Shown: positions 36,592-46,043, numbered from the stretch's first letter. The stretch: 64,000 nucleotides of DNA from Embleya hyalina (GCF_003967355.1 NZ_BIFH01000014.1:372001-436000), one strand, 5' to 3'. Numbers and translations: made by a program. Notes: a model not told the origin generated them from the sequence alone.

Positions 36592-38255
36592 GCACCCCGA
36601 GCGCCCCGAGCGCCCCGAGCGCCCCGAACCCCGGGCCGCCCGCGCCCACCTGGCCCGCCGAGTTCGCCGAGCGCTACCGCGCGGCCGGTTGGTGGCGCGG
36701 CGAGACCTTCGGCGGCGTCCTGCGCGACCGCGCCGCCGCGCACCCGGACCGGGTCGCGATCGTGGACGGCGAACGCCACTGGACCTACCGCGACCTCGAC
36801 GAGCGAGCCGACCGCGTCGCCGCCGGACTGCTCGCGCTCGGCGTCGCCAGGGGCGACCGGGTCGTGGTGCAACTGCCCAACGTGGCCGAGTTCTTCGCCG
36901 TGATCTTCGGCCTGTTCCGGATCGGCGCCCTGCCGGTGTTCGCGCTGCCCGCACACCGCCGGACCGAGATCGGCCACTTCTGCGCGTTCAGCGAGGCCGT
37001 CGCCTACGTGATCCCCGACGTGTCCGACGGCTTCGACCACCGCACCCTGGCGAGCGCGGTACAGGCGGTCACACCCACGCTTCGGCACGTCCTGGTGGTC
37101 GGCGACCCGGGCGAACACACCGCGCTGGTCGACATCGAGCGCGACCCGGTGGAGATCACCGACCCGCCGGCCCCGGGCGATCTCGCCTTCCTGCAACTGT
37201 CGGGAGGCAGTACGGGTGTGCCCAAGCTGATCCCGCGCACCCACGACGACTACATCTACTCGCTGCGCGGCTCCAACGAGATCTGCGAGGTGGACGCGGA
37301 CAGCGTGTATCTGTGCGCGCTGCCCGCGGCCCACAACTTCCCGCTCAGCTCGCCCGGCACGCTCGGCGCGCTGTACGCGGGCGCACGGGTGGTGTTGTGC
37401 CCCAAACCCACCCCCGACGTCGCCTTCGCCCTGATCGAACGCGAACGGGTGACCATCACCGGCGTGGTTCCGCCGCTCGCCCTCGCCTGGACCGAGGCCG
37501 CCGAGCGCGGCGGCTTCGACCTGGGCAGCCTGCGCGTACTCCTGGTCGGCGGCGCCAAGTTCAGCGAGGAGGCGGCTCGTAGGGTCGCCCCCACCCTCGG
37601 CTGCACCCTGCAACAGGTGTTCGGGATGGCCGAGGGCCTGGTCAACTACACCCGCCTCGACGACCCCGACGAGGTGATCGTCACCTCGCAGGGCCGACCG
37701 ATCTCCCCGGACGACGAGATCCGCATCGTCGACGACGCCGACGTCCCGCTTCCCGACGGCGAGACCGGACACCTGCTCACGCGCGGCCCCTACACGATCC
37801 GCGGCTACTGGAACGCGCCCGAGCACAACGCGAGATCGTTCACCGAGGACGGCTTCTACCGCACCGGCGACGTGGTCCGCAGACTCGCCTCCGGCCACCT
37901 CGTGGTGGAGGGCCGGGCCAAGGACCAGATCAACCGGGGCGGCGAGAAGGTGGCGGCGGAGGAGGTGGAGAACCACATCCTGGCCCACCCGTCCGTGCAC
38001 GACGCGGCCGTGGTCGCGGTACCGGACGCCTACCTGGGCGAACGCACCTGCGCGTACGTGATCCTGCGCGCCGGCGCCGAACCGCTCAAGCCCGTGGCCA
38101 TCCGCCGCTTCGTCCGCGAACGCGGTCTGGCCGGCTACAAGGTGCCCGACCACGTCGAGTTCGTCGAGACGTTCCCGTATACCGGCGTCGGCAAGGTCAG
38201 CAAGAAGGACCTGCGCGCGGCCATCGCGGCCGGACTGGCCGCCCGGGCCGGCTGA
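36588..38255 (+). CDS. dhbE: 2,3-dihydroxybenzoate-AMP ligase
   Basis: 555 aa. It is an ANL-superfamily stand-alone adenylation enzyme with the phosphate loop [19 protein letters not shown] near residues 204-222, the aryl-acid pocket motif [26 protein letters not shown] and the C-terminal lysine in GKVSKKDLR. It activates 2,3-DHB as the adenylate and loads it onto an aryl carrier protein, here the free ArCP. The N-terminus has a short SAP repeat ([10 protein letters not shown]). The start overlaps the dhbC stop, so translation is coupled. Confidence 0.95.
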   Translation: MSTPSAPSAPSAPNPGPPAPTWPAEFAERYRAAGWWRGETFGGVLRDRAAAHPDRVAIVDGERHWTYRDLDERADRVAAGLLALGVARGDRVVVQLPNVAEFFAVIFGLFRIGALPVFALPAHRRTEIGHFCAFSEAVAYVIPDVSDGFDHRTLASAVQAVTPTLRHVLVVGDPGEHTALVDIERDPVEITDPPAPGDLAFLQLSGGSTGVPKLIPRTHDDYIYSLRGSNEICEVDADSVYLCALPAAHNFPLSSPGTLGALYAGARVVLCPKPTPDVAFALIERERVTITGVVPPLALAWTEAAERGGFDLGSLRVLLVGGAKFSEEAARRVAPTLGCTLQQVFGMAEGLVNYTRLDDPDEVIVTSQGRPISPDDEIRIVDDADVPLPDGETGHLLTRGPYTIRGYWNAPEHNARSFTEDGFYRTGDVVRRLASGHLVVEGRAKDQINRGGEKVAAEEVENHILAHPSVHDAAVVAVPDAYLGERTCAYVILRAGAEPLKPVAIRRFVRERGLAGYKVPDHVEFVETFPYTGVGKVSKKDLRAAIAAGLAARAG

Positions 38256-38303
38256 ACCCGCGTCGTCCACCCCCACACCACCTCCCGAAGGACCGCCTCC
38301 CCG

Positions 38304-38936
38304 ATGGCACTGCCCAAGATCGCCCCCTATCCCATGCCGACCTCGGCCGACCTGCCGACGAACCGGGTGGACTGGACCGTGGATCCCACCCGCGCCGCGC
38401 TCCTCGTGCACGACCTCCAGAACTACTTCCTGTCCGCGTTCACCCCGAACGCCTCGCCGATCACCGAACTGCTCGCCAACGTCGCCCGCCTCAAGGACGA
38501 CTGCGACCGACTCGGCGTCCCCGTGGTCTACTCCGCGCAGCCCGGCGGCCAGACCGCCGAACAGCGCGGCCTGCAGCAGGACTTCTGGGGCCCGGGACTG
38601 CCCGACGACCTGCACGCGGCGGCCATCGCCGCACCGGTCGCGCCCGGCCCCGCCGACACCGTGCTGACCAAGTGGAAGTACAGCGCCTTCGTCCGCACCG
38701 AGTTGCGCCGCTGGATGCGCGACCTGGAGCGCGACCAGCTGATCATCGTCGGGGTGTACGCGCACATCGGTGTGACCACCACCGCGTGCGACGCGTGGAT
38801 GCAGGACATCCAGACGTTCGTGGTGGCCGACGCGGTGGCAGACTTCACCTCGGACAACCATCGCATGGCCCTGTCCTGGGCCGCCGCGAACTGCGCGGTG
38901 GTCACCGATACCACATCACTCTTCGCGGGAAAGTAG
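38304..38936 (+). CDS. dhbB: Isochorismatase without a carrier domain
   Basis: 210 aa. It matches the isochorismatase half of EntB/Dhb[12 protein letters not shown] with the catalytic Asp, [24 protein letters not shown] for substrate binding, LTKWKYSAF with the catalytic Lys, and [18 protein letters not shown]. It hydrolyses the enol-pyruvyl ether of isochorismate to give 2,3-dihydro-2,3-dihydroxybenzoate. EntB and DhbB proteins usually run to about 285-310 residues with a fused ArCP. Here the protein stops after the hydrolase and the carrier is the next gene, 7 bp downstream. Confidence 0.93.
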   Translation: MALPKIAPYPMPTSADLPTNRVDWTVDPTRAALLVHDLQNYFLSAFTPNASPITELLANVARLKDDCDRLGVPVVYSAQPGGQTAEQRGLQQDFWGPGLPDDLHAAAIAAPVAPGPADTVLTKWKYSAFVRTELRRWMRDLERDQLIIVGVYAHIGVTTTACDAWMQDIQTFVVADAVADFTSDNHRMALSWAAANCAVVTDTTSLFAGK

Positions 38937-38943
38937 ACCGGAC

Positions 38944-39174
38944 ATGGCCCTGACCCTCGAGCTGATCCGCACCGACGTGGCCGACATCCTCGGCGAGGAC
39001 CCGGCGGACATCCCCGACGACGAGAACCTGGTCGACTACGGCCTGGACTCGGTCCGGGTGATGGCGCTGGTGGAGCGCTGGACCCGCGACCACGGGGTGA
39101 GCGTGGACTTCGCCGACCTGGCGGAGCGGCCGACGCTGGAGGGGTGGTCGGAACTGCTCGCGCCGAGGCCGTAG
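38944..39174 (+). CDS. Free-standing aryl carrier protein
   Basis: 76 aa. The four-helix carrier fold is evident, with the phosphopantetheine serine S36 in DYGLDSVRVM. It lies 7 bp after the isochorismatase gene and corresponds to the C-terminal domain of EntB/DhbB as a separate protein. It should carry 2,3-dihydroxybenzoyl to the C1 domain of the NRPS. No phosphopantetheinyl transferase gene is in the window, so a housekeeping one must act on it. The stop is only 9 bp from the convergent hydrolase gene. Confidence 0.93.
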   Translation: MALTLELIRTDVADILGEDPADIPDDENLVDYGLDSVRVMALVERWTRDHGVSVDFADLAERPTLEGWSELLAPRP

Positions 39175-39183
39175 TCGTCCGGT

Positions 39184-40425
39184 TCACGGGTGGCGTGGAT
39201 CCGGGGCGCACAGGGCGTGGTCGATCAGCGCCGCGGTCGCCGCGTCCACCCGTGCACCGCCCGCCTCGTCGTTCTCGTCGACGCCGTTGCGCACCACCAG
39301 GACCGCGCGGCGCCCGTCGTCGGTGACGCCGTTCTCGCTGGAGAAGCCCAGGTCGTCGCCGCCGTGTTGCCAGTATCGCCCGCCGCAGCTCAACTCGGTG
39401 CTCTCCAGGCCCAGACCGTAACCGCGTCCGGGCTCGTCGGGAATCGCACGCGTACGCCGCATCTCGGCCGATTCGGCGGGCCCGAGCAGCCGGCCGGACG
39501 ACAAGGCGACGAAGAACCGGTCGATGTCGCTCGGCGTGCTGTGGATGGCGCCCGACGCGTCGGCGACGGTGTGGTTGAGCACGGTGGTGTCGGTCGGCCG
39601 GGTGTCGCCCGCGAAGGTGTGCTGCGCCTGTGCGTGCGGCCGGGGCAGATACGGATCGTCGTCCGGGACGCGGGTGTCGTGCAGGCCGAGCGGGCGGATG
39701 ATGCGATCGCGGACCTCCTCGCCCCAGGAGCGGCCGGTGACCTGCCGGATGATCAGGCCCACCAGCAGGTAGTTGGTGTTCGAGTACGCCCACGAACTCC
39801 CCGGCTCGAAGCGGCTCGGCAGGGTCAGCGCGGCGGCGACCAGATCCTCGGCGCGATAGTGCCGGAAACGGTTCTCCCGGTAGCCGCGCGCCGAGTAGAG
39901 GGCGGGTACGGCGGCGGGCAGCGCGGTGTAGCCGGGGATGCCGCTGGTGTGTTGGAGCAGGTGGCGCAGGGTGATCCGGCGGCCGTCGTTGCCGTTGCCG
40001 CGCACCACGCCCGGGAGCCGGGCCTCGATCGGTTCGTCGAGTCGCAACCGGCCCTCGGCGACCAGTTGGAGCGCGACGGTGGCGACGAAGGTCTTGGTCG
40101 TGCTGCCGGTGCGGTAGTGGCCGTTCGGGGGCAGCGGGCGGCCGGTGTGGAGTTCGGCCTCGCCGCTGCGGGCGGTACGGACGGTGCCCGCGCCGCCGGG
40201 CGTCGGGCGAGCCGTGTAGTGCACGGTGACGCCGATCGCGCCGGCCGCGTGGACCGCGTCGGTGTCGCGTTGGAGACGGGAGGCACGGGAGGAGTCGGTG
40301 GGGGAGTCGGTGCCCGCGACCGCCGTCGCCGCGTGCGGGGCGGCCGCCGTCAGGGTCAGGGCGACGCCCAGGACCAGGGCCGCCGGGCGGGACGACCTTC
40401 CGCGGATCCGGTTCGGCGCGGTCAT
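39184..40425 (-). CDS. Secreted serine hydrolase, beta-lactamase / D-Ala-D-Ala carboxypeptidase family (second of a coupled pair)
   Basis: 413 aa from ATG 40425, which overlaps the stop of the upstream paralogue by 4 bp (ATGA). A signal peptide covers about residues 1-38. The class-C-type SxxK motif is STTKTF, the YxN motif is YSNTNY, and a GGRYWQHGGDD motif stands for the KTG-like HxG box. The family includes DD-peptidases, esterases and amide hydrolases, and the substrate cannot be read. Convergence with the siderophore operon is probably chance, although an extracellular esterase role cannot be excluded. Confidence 0.85.
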   Translation of the reverse strand: MTAPNRIRGRSSRPAALVLGVALTLTAAAPHAATAVAGTDSPTDSSRASRLQRDTDAVHAAGAIGVTVHYTARPTPGGAGTVRTARSGEAELHTGRPLPPNGHYRTGSTTKTFVATVALQLVAEGRLRLDEPIEARLPGVVRGNGNDGRRITLRHLLQHTSGIPGYTALPAAVPALYSARGYRENRFRHYRAEDLVAAALTLPSRFEPGSSWAYSNTNYLLVGLIIRQVTGRSWGEEVRDRIIRPLGLHDTRVPDDDPYLPRPHAQAQHTFAGDTRPTDTTVLNHTVADASGAIHSTPSDIDRFFVALSSGRLLGPAESAEMRRTRAIPDEPGRGYGLGLESTELSCGGRYWQHGGDDLGFSSENGVTDDGRRAVLVVRNGVDENDEAGGARVDAATAALIDHALCAPDPRHP

Positions 40426-41663
40426 CGTCGCGCGCCCCCCTCGGGGCAGAGCAGGCGGTCGGTGAGCCGTTGGATCGCGACCTCGGCGCGCAGGCCGTGT
40501 TCGTCGTCCGTGTAGGTGCCGTTGGCCACGATCACCGCGCTGCGCCGGCCGTGCTCGGTGACGCCGACGCGGATCTTGGAGCCCTCGACGTCCCCGCCGT
40601 GGCCCCACCGGTACCCGCCGCACGGCAGCGGTTGGCGCATCAGGCCGAGACCGCACCGCACACCCGGCATCACCTGCTCGAAGTCGGGCGGCATCGGTAC
40701 GGTCTCGCGCATCAGCGCGAGTTGCGCCGGCGGGAGCAGTCGGCCGCGCAGCAGCGCGGTGAAGAATCGGTCCAGGTCGGCGTGTGTGGTGACCAGTTCG
40801 CCGGCGGCGTCGGCCCAGGACATGTTGCGTACGGTCGTGTCCACCCACTCGTCCCGGTCCGGGAAGCGATGGTACGAGTGGGCGTACGGCGCGGGCAGGG
40901 TCGGGTCGTCGCCCGGGGCGTGGGTGCCGGTGAGGCCGAGCGGACGCAGCACCCGGGCACGCACCTCCTCGGCCCAGTGTCGGCCGGTGACCCGCTCGAC
41001 GATCATCCCGGCCAGGACGTAATTGGTGTTCGAGTACTCCCAGTTCGGCGCCGGGTCGTCGGGCGCGGCGGGCGGGAAGCCCGGTGGGAACCGCAGCGCG
41101 GCGGCGACGAGTTCGGCCGGCCCCATGTGGCGAAACCGCATCCGCTCGAAGTCGGCGGCGGTGTCGCCGAGTTCGATGCTGTAGTTGTGCAGCCCACTGG
41201 TGTGTCGCAGCAGGTTGTGCACGCTCACCCGGCGTCCGTCGTTGCCGTTGCCGGCCACCACGCCCGGCAACCACCGGTCCACCGAATCGGTGAGCGACAA
41301 CCGCCGCTCGGCGACCAGTTGCAGCACGACGCCGGCCACGAACGCCTTGGTGGCACTCCCGGCCCGCAACGCGCCGCCGCGCGGCATCGGTCGCCCGGTC
41401 CGCAGGTCGCCGACACCGGCACTCGCCTCGATCCGCTCGGACCCGTCCCGGAGCAGGATCGCGACATTGACGTAGCCGCCCTCGCGAAGCAGCCACTCCG
41501 CCTCCCGGCGCAGTCGCGCACCGCCTTCCTGTGTCCGCCGCGCGGCGGCGGCGGGCGCGGTGGCGACCGCGGCGGACCCGGCCAGCGCCACGGCCAGTAC
41601 GCAGCACCGGCGACGGGTCACGGTGGTGGGATTGCCGGGCAGGTGGATCGTATTCGGGAACAC
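40422..41663 (-). CDS. Secreted serine hydrolase, beta-lactamase family (first of a coupled pair)
   Basis: 413 aa from GTG 41663, with GAGGAG 6 bp upstream; the frame is open further but the extra part is promoter-like. The signal sequence (RRRCCVLAVALAGSAAVATAPAAAA) ends near residue 37. Catalytic motifs SATKAF (SxxK), YSNTNY (YxN) and GGYRWGHGGD are present in the same order as in the downstream paralogue. The two proteins have the same length and many shared blocks (LPGVV.GNGNDGRR, RHTSG, GRLLPPAQ/GRLLGPAE), so this is a tandem duplication kept as a translationally coupled pair. Confidence 0.85.
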   Translation of the reverse strand: MFPNTIHLPGNPTTVTRRRCCVLAVALAGSAAVATAPAAAARRTQEGGARLRREAEWLLREGGYVNVAILLRDGSERIEASAGVGDLRTGRPMPRGGALRAGSATKAFVAGVVLQLVAERRLSLTDSVDRWLPGVVAGNGNDGRRVSVHNLLRHTSGLHNYSIELGDTAADFERMRFRHMGPAELVAAALRFPPGFPPAAPDDPAPNWEYSNTNYVLAGMIVERVTGRHWAEEVRARVLRPLGLTGTHAPGDDPTLPAPYAHSYHRFPDRDEWVDTTVRNMSWADAAGELVTTHADLDRFFTALLRGRLLPPAQLALMRETVPMPPDFEQVMPGVRCGLGLMRQPLPCGGYRWGHGGDVEGSKIRVGVTEHGRRSAVIVANGTYTDDEHGLRAEVAIQRLTDRLLCPEGGARR

Positions 41664-41809
41664 GCCGACTCCTCGGGGACGCACGGGTACCCCCCGAGGG
41701 TCCCGTCCGACGGGGTGCCGCAACGATCGTGCGGACACCCGAACCGGCGGGGGTGGAGCCCGGTGCGCGGAGGTGGGGTCAACCGAACCGGGCCGGGTTA
41801 GAGTCGGGC

Positions 41810-42184
41810 ATGGCAACAGACGAGGGGACGACCGTTCGGGTCGACAGTTGGATCTGGTCGGTGCGGCTGACCAAGACCCGCTCGCTTGCCGCCGCGGCCT
41901 GCAAGGCCGGGCACGTGCGGGTCAACGGGGACCGGGTCAAGCCCGCCCAGACCGTCAAGGTCGGGGACGAGGTGCGGGTGCGCGTGGACGGCTACGAGCG
42001 GATCGTCGTGGTCAAGCGCATCGTGCGCAAACGGGTCGGGCCGCCGGTGGCCGCCGAGTGCCTGACCGACAACAGCCCGCCGCGTCCGCCTCGGGACGAC
42101 CTGATGGTTCCCCAACGGGATCGGGGCACGGGCCGCCCGACCAAGCGCGACCGCCGCCTCCTGGAGCAGTTCCGCGAACACTGA
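41810..42184 (+). CDS. S4-domain RNA-binding protein, Hsp15-like
   Basis: 124 aa. The S4 domain fills residues 8-60 (VRVDSWIWSVRLTKTRSLAAAACKAGHVRVNG). The C-terminal part is basic (KRIVRKRVGPP, RPTKRDRR), as in heat-shock protein 15, which binds stalled 50S subunits that carry a peptidyl-tRNA. Actinobacterial homologues are common and rarely studied. It is alone and divergent from the serine hydrolase pair, and ends in a bidirectional terminator. Confidence 0.87.
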   Translation: MATDEGTTVRVDSWIWSVRLTKTRSLAAAACKAGHVRVNGDRVKPAQTVKVGDEVRVRVDGYERIVVVKRIVRKRVGPPVAAECLTDNSPPRPPRDDLMVPQRDRGTGRPTKRDRRLLEQFREH

Positions 42185-42194
42185 CGGATGGTGC

Positions 42195-42224
42195 GGTGGG
42201 CCCACCGAGCGGAGTGGGCCCACC
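42195..42224. terminator. Bidirectional terminator between the Hsp15-like and APC genes
   Basis: GGTGGGCCCAC (42195-42205) pairs perfectly with GTGGGCCCACC (42214-42224) around an 8-nt loop, between convergent stops at 42184 and 42233. Confidence 0.8.
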
Positions 42225-42232
42225 CAGGCGGG

Positions 42233-43870
42233 TCAGACCGCGCCGGATCCCGTCGACCCCTCGTTCTTCGCCGACCCGGCCGACCCCGGGGACCCCACCC
42301 ACTCGACCACGGCGTCCCTCGATGCCACCGCACGCGGCAACGTCTCGCCGCGGAAGAACGACGGCGCGACGAAGCGATACCCGAGCATGAGCACCGCGCC
42401 CAGCAACAGCGCGCCGATCCCGGTCAGGAACACCCCGCCGAGTTGCCAGTGCGGCGCGAACGGCAGGGTCCAGTACGTCGTGCCGTAGTCCTTGTCCGAG
42501 TAGACGTAGCAGGCGTCGATGAAGAAGTACGCCAGCAGTGCGCCGCCGAGCCCCGGCATGATGCCCTTGGTGATCAGGTCGCGCCGACTGCGGGTGAGCA
42601 CGCGCCGGTAGTACCAGACGCAGGCGAAGCCGGTGATGCCGTAGTAGAACGCGATGGCCAGGCCGATCGAACCGATCGAGTCGGTCAGTACGTTCGTGCT
42701 GACCCGGGTGATCGCCACGTAGAACGCCACCGACGCGATCCCCATGCCGACCGTGGACCAGGTCGGCACCTGGTTGCGGGTGTGCACGCGCGAGAACTTC
42801 GCCGGGATGGCCCGGTGCGCGGCCATCGACAGCGCGGTGCGCGCGGTGGGCAGGATGGTGGTCTGGGTGGACGCCGCCGACGAGGTCAGCACCATGAACA
42901 CCAGCAACTTGGCCATGAACCAGCCGAATCCGACGCTGCCGAAGACGCTCGAACCCAGGCTGGACAGTACGTCCCCGGAGTTGTCCGGATTGGCCAGACC
43001 GTCGCCGGTGTCGCCGGCGCCCGCGAAGGACAGCGCCGAGGTGCTGATCAGGACGTAGATCAGGAGGAGCAGGACGGTCGAGATCACCGCGGCCCGGCCG
43101 GGGGTGCGCGCGGAGTCCGCGGTCTCCTCGTTGATCGACACGGCCGTGTCCCAGCCCCAGTAGATGAACACTGCGGCCAGGACGCCCTTCGTCAGCGCGT
43201 CGACCGAGTCGATCTCGAACGGGTCGAACCAGGACCACGCGACGTGGACCGAGCCGTCCGGGGCGTTGCCGAGATAGACCTTCCAGAGCGCGGTGAGGCC
43301 GAGGGCGACCAGGACCACGATCTCGATGGTCAGCAGCACCTTCTGCAGGTTGGCGGACAGTTCGATGCCGACGTAGCAGATCCAGGTCATCAGGATGATC
43401 CAGACCACGCCCGCGAACGTGGTCCAGAACGTGTCCTCGGCGAGGCCGTGGGCGCCGACCAGTCGGAAGCCGTACTGGCCGGCGATCTGCGCGAGGTTGG
43501 CCATCACGATGACGTCCGCGACGATGATGGCCCAACCGCCCATCCAGCCGGTCATCGGGCCGAACGTGCGCGATCCCCAGGTGAAGGTGGTGCCGCAGTC
43601 CGGGTTGTCCTCGTTGAGTTCCTTGTAGCCGTACGCGATCAGGAACATCGGGACGAAGGCCAGGACCATGACGATCGGCGATTGCAGACCGACGCCCGCG
43701 ACGATGATGCCGAGGGTGGCGGCCAGACTGTAGGCCGGTGCGGTGGAGGCGAGCCCGATCACGACGCTGGACGCGAGGTCCAGGGCGCCGGTCTTGAGGC
43801 CCTTCTCGCCGGCTGCGCGACGCGGGAGCGGTTCGGGCGCGGAGGGTCTTGCGGGGTCGGTGGAGACCAT
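42233..43870 (-). CDS. APC-family amino acid permease
   Basis: 545 aa, ATG at 43870 behind AGGACGG. Twelve to fourteen hydrophobic helices are visible. The first helices carry GLASTAPAYSLAATLG, the APC helix-1 unwound segment, and INEETADSARTPGRA is the conserved loop after helix 6. This pattern matches APC (AAT-like) transporters of amino acids or amines driven by cation symport or exchange. Substrate unknown. No metabolic gene is next to it, so function cannot be narrowed. Confidence 0.87.
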   Translation of the reverse strand: MVSTDPARPSAPEPLPRRAAGEKGLKTGALDLASSVVIGLASTAPAYSLAATLGIIVAGVGLQSPIVMVLAFVPMFLIAYGYKELNEDNPDCGTTFTWGSRTFGPMTGWMGGWAIIVADVIVMANLAQIAGQYGFRLVGAHGLAEDTFWTTFAGVVWIILMTWICYVGIELSANLQKVLLTIEIVVLVALGLTALWKVYLGNAPDGSVHVAWSWFDPFEIDSVDALTKGVLAAVFIYWGWDTAVSINEETADSARTPGRAAVISTVLLLLIYVLISTSALSFAGAGDTGDGLANPDNSGDVLSSLGSSVFGSVGFGWFMAKLLVFMVLTSSAASTQTTILPTARTALSMAAHRAIPAKFSRVHTRNQVPTWSTVGMGIASVAFYVAITRVSTNVLTDSIGSIGLAIAFYYGITGFACVWYYRRVLTRSRRDLITKGIMPGLGGALLAYFFIDACYVYSDKDYGTTYWTLPFAPHWQLGGVFLTGIGALLLGAVLMLGYRFVAPSFFRGETLPRAVASRDAVVEWVGSPGSAGSAKNEGSTGSGAV

Positions 43871-44108
43871 GGCGAACCGTCCTGTCCTAGACGGATGTTT
43901 TCTACCCGTTCGACCGATATCGGACCATTGAAGCAGGGGATCAGATTAGACCCCCCGACAAGCCGTCCGGCAGCCCCGAAGGCCGGAAAAATCAAGGGAA
44001 CTGATGTCGTGTCAGGCGAGTGGGGCGGGGAGCGTCGCGGAGTGCGGCGGGGTGGTCACCGTCGGCCACGACGTCGACACCGCGCCCCTCCCCGCCCGCG
44101 GGCGCCGC

Positions 44109-45320
44109 TCAGGCCGGCACCCGGGTCGGTTCGGGGGTCGTGTGCTCGGCGGTCGGAACGGCGTGCGCGGGTGCGCGCCCCCGCATGCGGGAGTCCGTCC
44201 AGGTGCTCGCCAGGGCGATCAGGCCCAGCGCGACGCCGACCCACGCGACGGCGGCGTAGTCGAAGCCGGCCGCGATCACCCGGCCGCCGAGCAGCGGGCC
44301 GACGGTGATGCCGACGTTGAACGCCGCCGTGTTGGTCGCGCCGGCGAGGGTGGGGGCGTCGGACGCGATGGCGAACACCCGGGCGTTGACGGCCGGGTTG
44401 GCCGCGAAGCCGCCCGCGCCGAGCAGGAAGACCAGGACGAGGGTGGCGGGCACGTTCCGCGCGGTCAGCGCGAGCAGCAAGGACACGACGACGATCGTGC
44501 CGAGGCTGCCGTACAGCGTGCCGAACGGGTGTTCGTCGGCCAGTCGTCCGCCGACCGTGATCCCGACCACCGCGCCCACCCCGTACCAGGACAACACCAG
44601 CGGCACCCACGCCTCGCCGATCCCGGTGGTGTTGGTCAGCATCGTGCCGAGGTAGCTGAACACCGCGACCACGGCGCCGAAACCGGCCGCCGTCGTGGTG
44701 TAGGCGACCCACAGTCGCGGTCGGCGCATGGAGCGCAGTTCGGTCCGGACCGAGCGCGGCGTCTCGTCCGCGGTGTGACCGCCGGGCAGGACCGCGTACA
44801 CCGCGACCGTGCTCAGCGCGGTGAGGAGGGCGACCGCCCAGAAGGCGGCACGCCAGCCGGCCCAGTTGCCGATCATGGTGCCGAGCGGGAGGCCGACCAC
44901 GGTGGCCAGGGACAGTCCGCCCGCGACCACCGCCATCGCCTTGGCCCGCGCGTTCGGGGCGACCAGGCCGATGGCGGTGACGGCCGCCACCGCCCAGAAG
45001 CCGGCATAGGCGATGGCGCTGACCACGCGGGTGGCGAGCACCACCCAGTAGCCGGGGGCGAGCGCGCCGACCACGTGGCCCAGGACGAATACGGCCTGGA
45101 AGGCGATCAGGGCGGTCCGTCGCGGCCAGTGCAGGGTCAGTACGGCGAGCAGGGGCGCGCCGACGACCATGCCGACGGCGAAGGCCGAGATCAGCAGCCC
45201 GGCGTCGGGGATGGAGACGCCGAGGTCGGCGGCCATCGTCTCCAGCAGTCCGGAGAGCATGAACTCCGAGGTGCCTTGGGCGAATATGCCGAGTCCGAGG
45301 ACGTAGACGGCCAGGGGCAT
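44109..45320 (-). CDS. MFS efflux transporter, Cml/AraJ-like (12 helices)
   Basis: 403 aa, ATG at 45320. It has twelve hydrophobic segments. The opening MPLAVYVLGLGIFAQGTSEFMLSGLL is typical of the chloramphenicol-exporter (Cmx/Cml) and AraJ group of drug:H+ antiporters. Motif A-like and motif C-like (GLPLGTMIG) segments are in place. The family label does not prove drug export. The TetR gene behind it, in the same direction, has a matching pair of candidate operators in front of both genes, so this is a regulated efflux module. Confidence 0.83.
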   Translation of the reverse strand: MPLAVYVLGLGIFAQGTSEFMLSGLLETMAADLGVSIPDAGLLISAFAVGMVVGAPLLAVLTLHWPRRTALIAFQAVFVLGHVVGALAPGYWVVLATRVVSAIAYAGFWAVAAVTAIGLVAPNARAKAMAVVAGGLSLATVVGLPLGTMIGNWAGWRAAFWAVALLTALSTVAVYAVLPGGHTADETPRSVRTELRSMRRPRLWVAYTTTAAGFGAVVAVFSYLGTMLTNTTGIGEAWVPLVLSWYGVGAVVGITVGGRLADEHPFGTLYGSLGTIVVVSLLLALTARNVPATLVLVFLLGAGGFAANPAVNARVFAIASDAPTLAGATNTAAFNVGITVGPLLGGRVIAAGFDYAAVAWVGVALGLIALASTWTDSRMRGRAPAHAVPTAEHTTPEPTRVPA

Positions 45321-45354
45321 GGGGTACTCCCGAGTCGGTGGTGCGGGCGTTCAT

Positions 45355-45379
45355 GTTTTGGAATGTTCAGTTCAAAATG
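45355..45379. promoter_or_regulatory. Candidate TetR operator before the MFS gene
   Basis: The sequence has the form TTGGA-N8-TTCAA within flanking T and A runs (TTTTGGA...TTCAAAA). It lies 35 bp before the MFS start. A 25-bp stretch matching it at about 17 positions occurs upstream of the TetR gene at 46044-46068. Confidence 0.55.
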
Positions 45380-45444
45380 GGGGCATGCATGGGCGGGGCG
45401 CGAGGGTGTGGTGGGCGCCGTGTCGGCTCGGCGCCCGCGGACCG

Positions 45445-46026
45445 CTAGAGCGCCGCGAGTGTCGTCTCCGCGATCGCCGTGAGCCCCGCGCGGTCCACCC
45501 CGCTGCGGGCGGCGAGTCGGATTCCCGACACCGCGCCGATCACCGCGTGTGCGAGCGCGTCGGCGTCCTTGTCCCGGTCGATGTCGCCGTCGAGCCGGCC
45601 GGCGTCGATGGCGGCCTTGATCGCGGCGTGCCGGCGGCGATAGTCCCGTTCGAGCAGCGCCGTCACCTCGACGTCGCGGCCGGACAGTTCGATCGCGGTG
45701 TTGACCACCAGGCAGCCGCGCCGGTCACCGAGGTGGTCGGTCTCGTCGACCACGATCGTGGTCAGCAGGTCGCGGATCTTGTCGTGCACGGGACGATCGT
45801 TCTCCAGGTTCGCGACCTGGACGCTCGTCATGTGCTCGATGTAGCGCCGCAGCGCGCGCAGGAACAGATCGCGCTTGCTGCCGAACGTGTTGTAGATGCT
45901 GCTGCGGCCGAGGCCGGTCGCGTCGCACAGGTCCTGCGTCGAGGTGGCCTCGTAGCCCGCCCGCCAGAACGCGTCGAGCGCGGCCTGGACCGCCTGCTCC
46001 TCGTCGAACTTCCGTGGTCGGGCCAT
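45445..46026 (-). CDS. TetR-family repressor of the adjacent MFS gene
   Basis: 193 aa from ATG 46026 (MARPRKFDEEQAV), the usual start form for this group. The HTH is at residues 24-56 (TSTQDLCDATGLGRSSIYNTFGSKRDLF). The C-terminal domain resembles the TetR_C_16/AcrR-like efflux regulators, with the RGCLVVNTAIEL motif common in this subgroup. The candidate operators in front of this gene and the MFS gene share the spacing TTGNA-N8-TNCAA, so autoregulation together with control of the pump is likely. Confidence 0.88.
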   Translation of the reverse strand: MARPRKFDEEQAVQAALDAFWRAGYEATSTQDLCDATGLGRSSIYNTFGSKRDLFLRALRRYIEHMTSVQVANLENDRPVHDKIRDLLTTIVVDETDHLGDRRGCLVVNTAIELSGRDVEVTALLERDYRRRHAAIKAAIDAGRLDGDIDRDKDADALAHAVIGAVSGIRLAARSGVDRAGLTAIAETTLAAL

Positions 46027-46043
46027 GTCGAGCACGCTAGCAG

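Noticed and set aside
40422-41607. Minus frame running from 41607 to 39184 as one larger protein
   Set aside because: The upstream part is out of frame with the SxxK hydrolase at 40422-41663. Two complete hydrolases with an ATGA overlap explain the region better.
44023-44098. Terminator after the MFS gene (GGGCGGGGAG with CTCCCCGCCC)
   Set aside because: The arms are about 55 bp apart, too far for an ordinary terminator hairpin.
44109-45320. Chloramphenicol resistance gene
   Set aside because: Family resemblance covers many efflux pumps with different substrates, so only a generic MFS call is justified.
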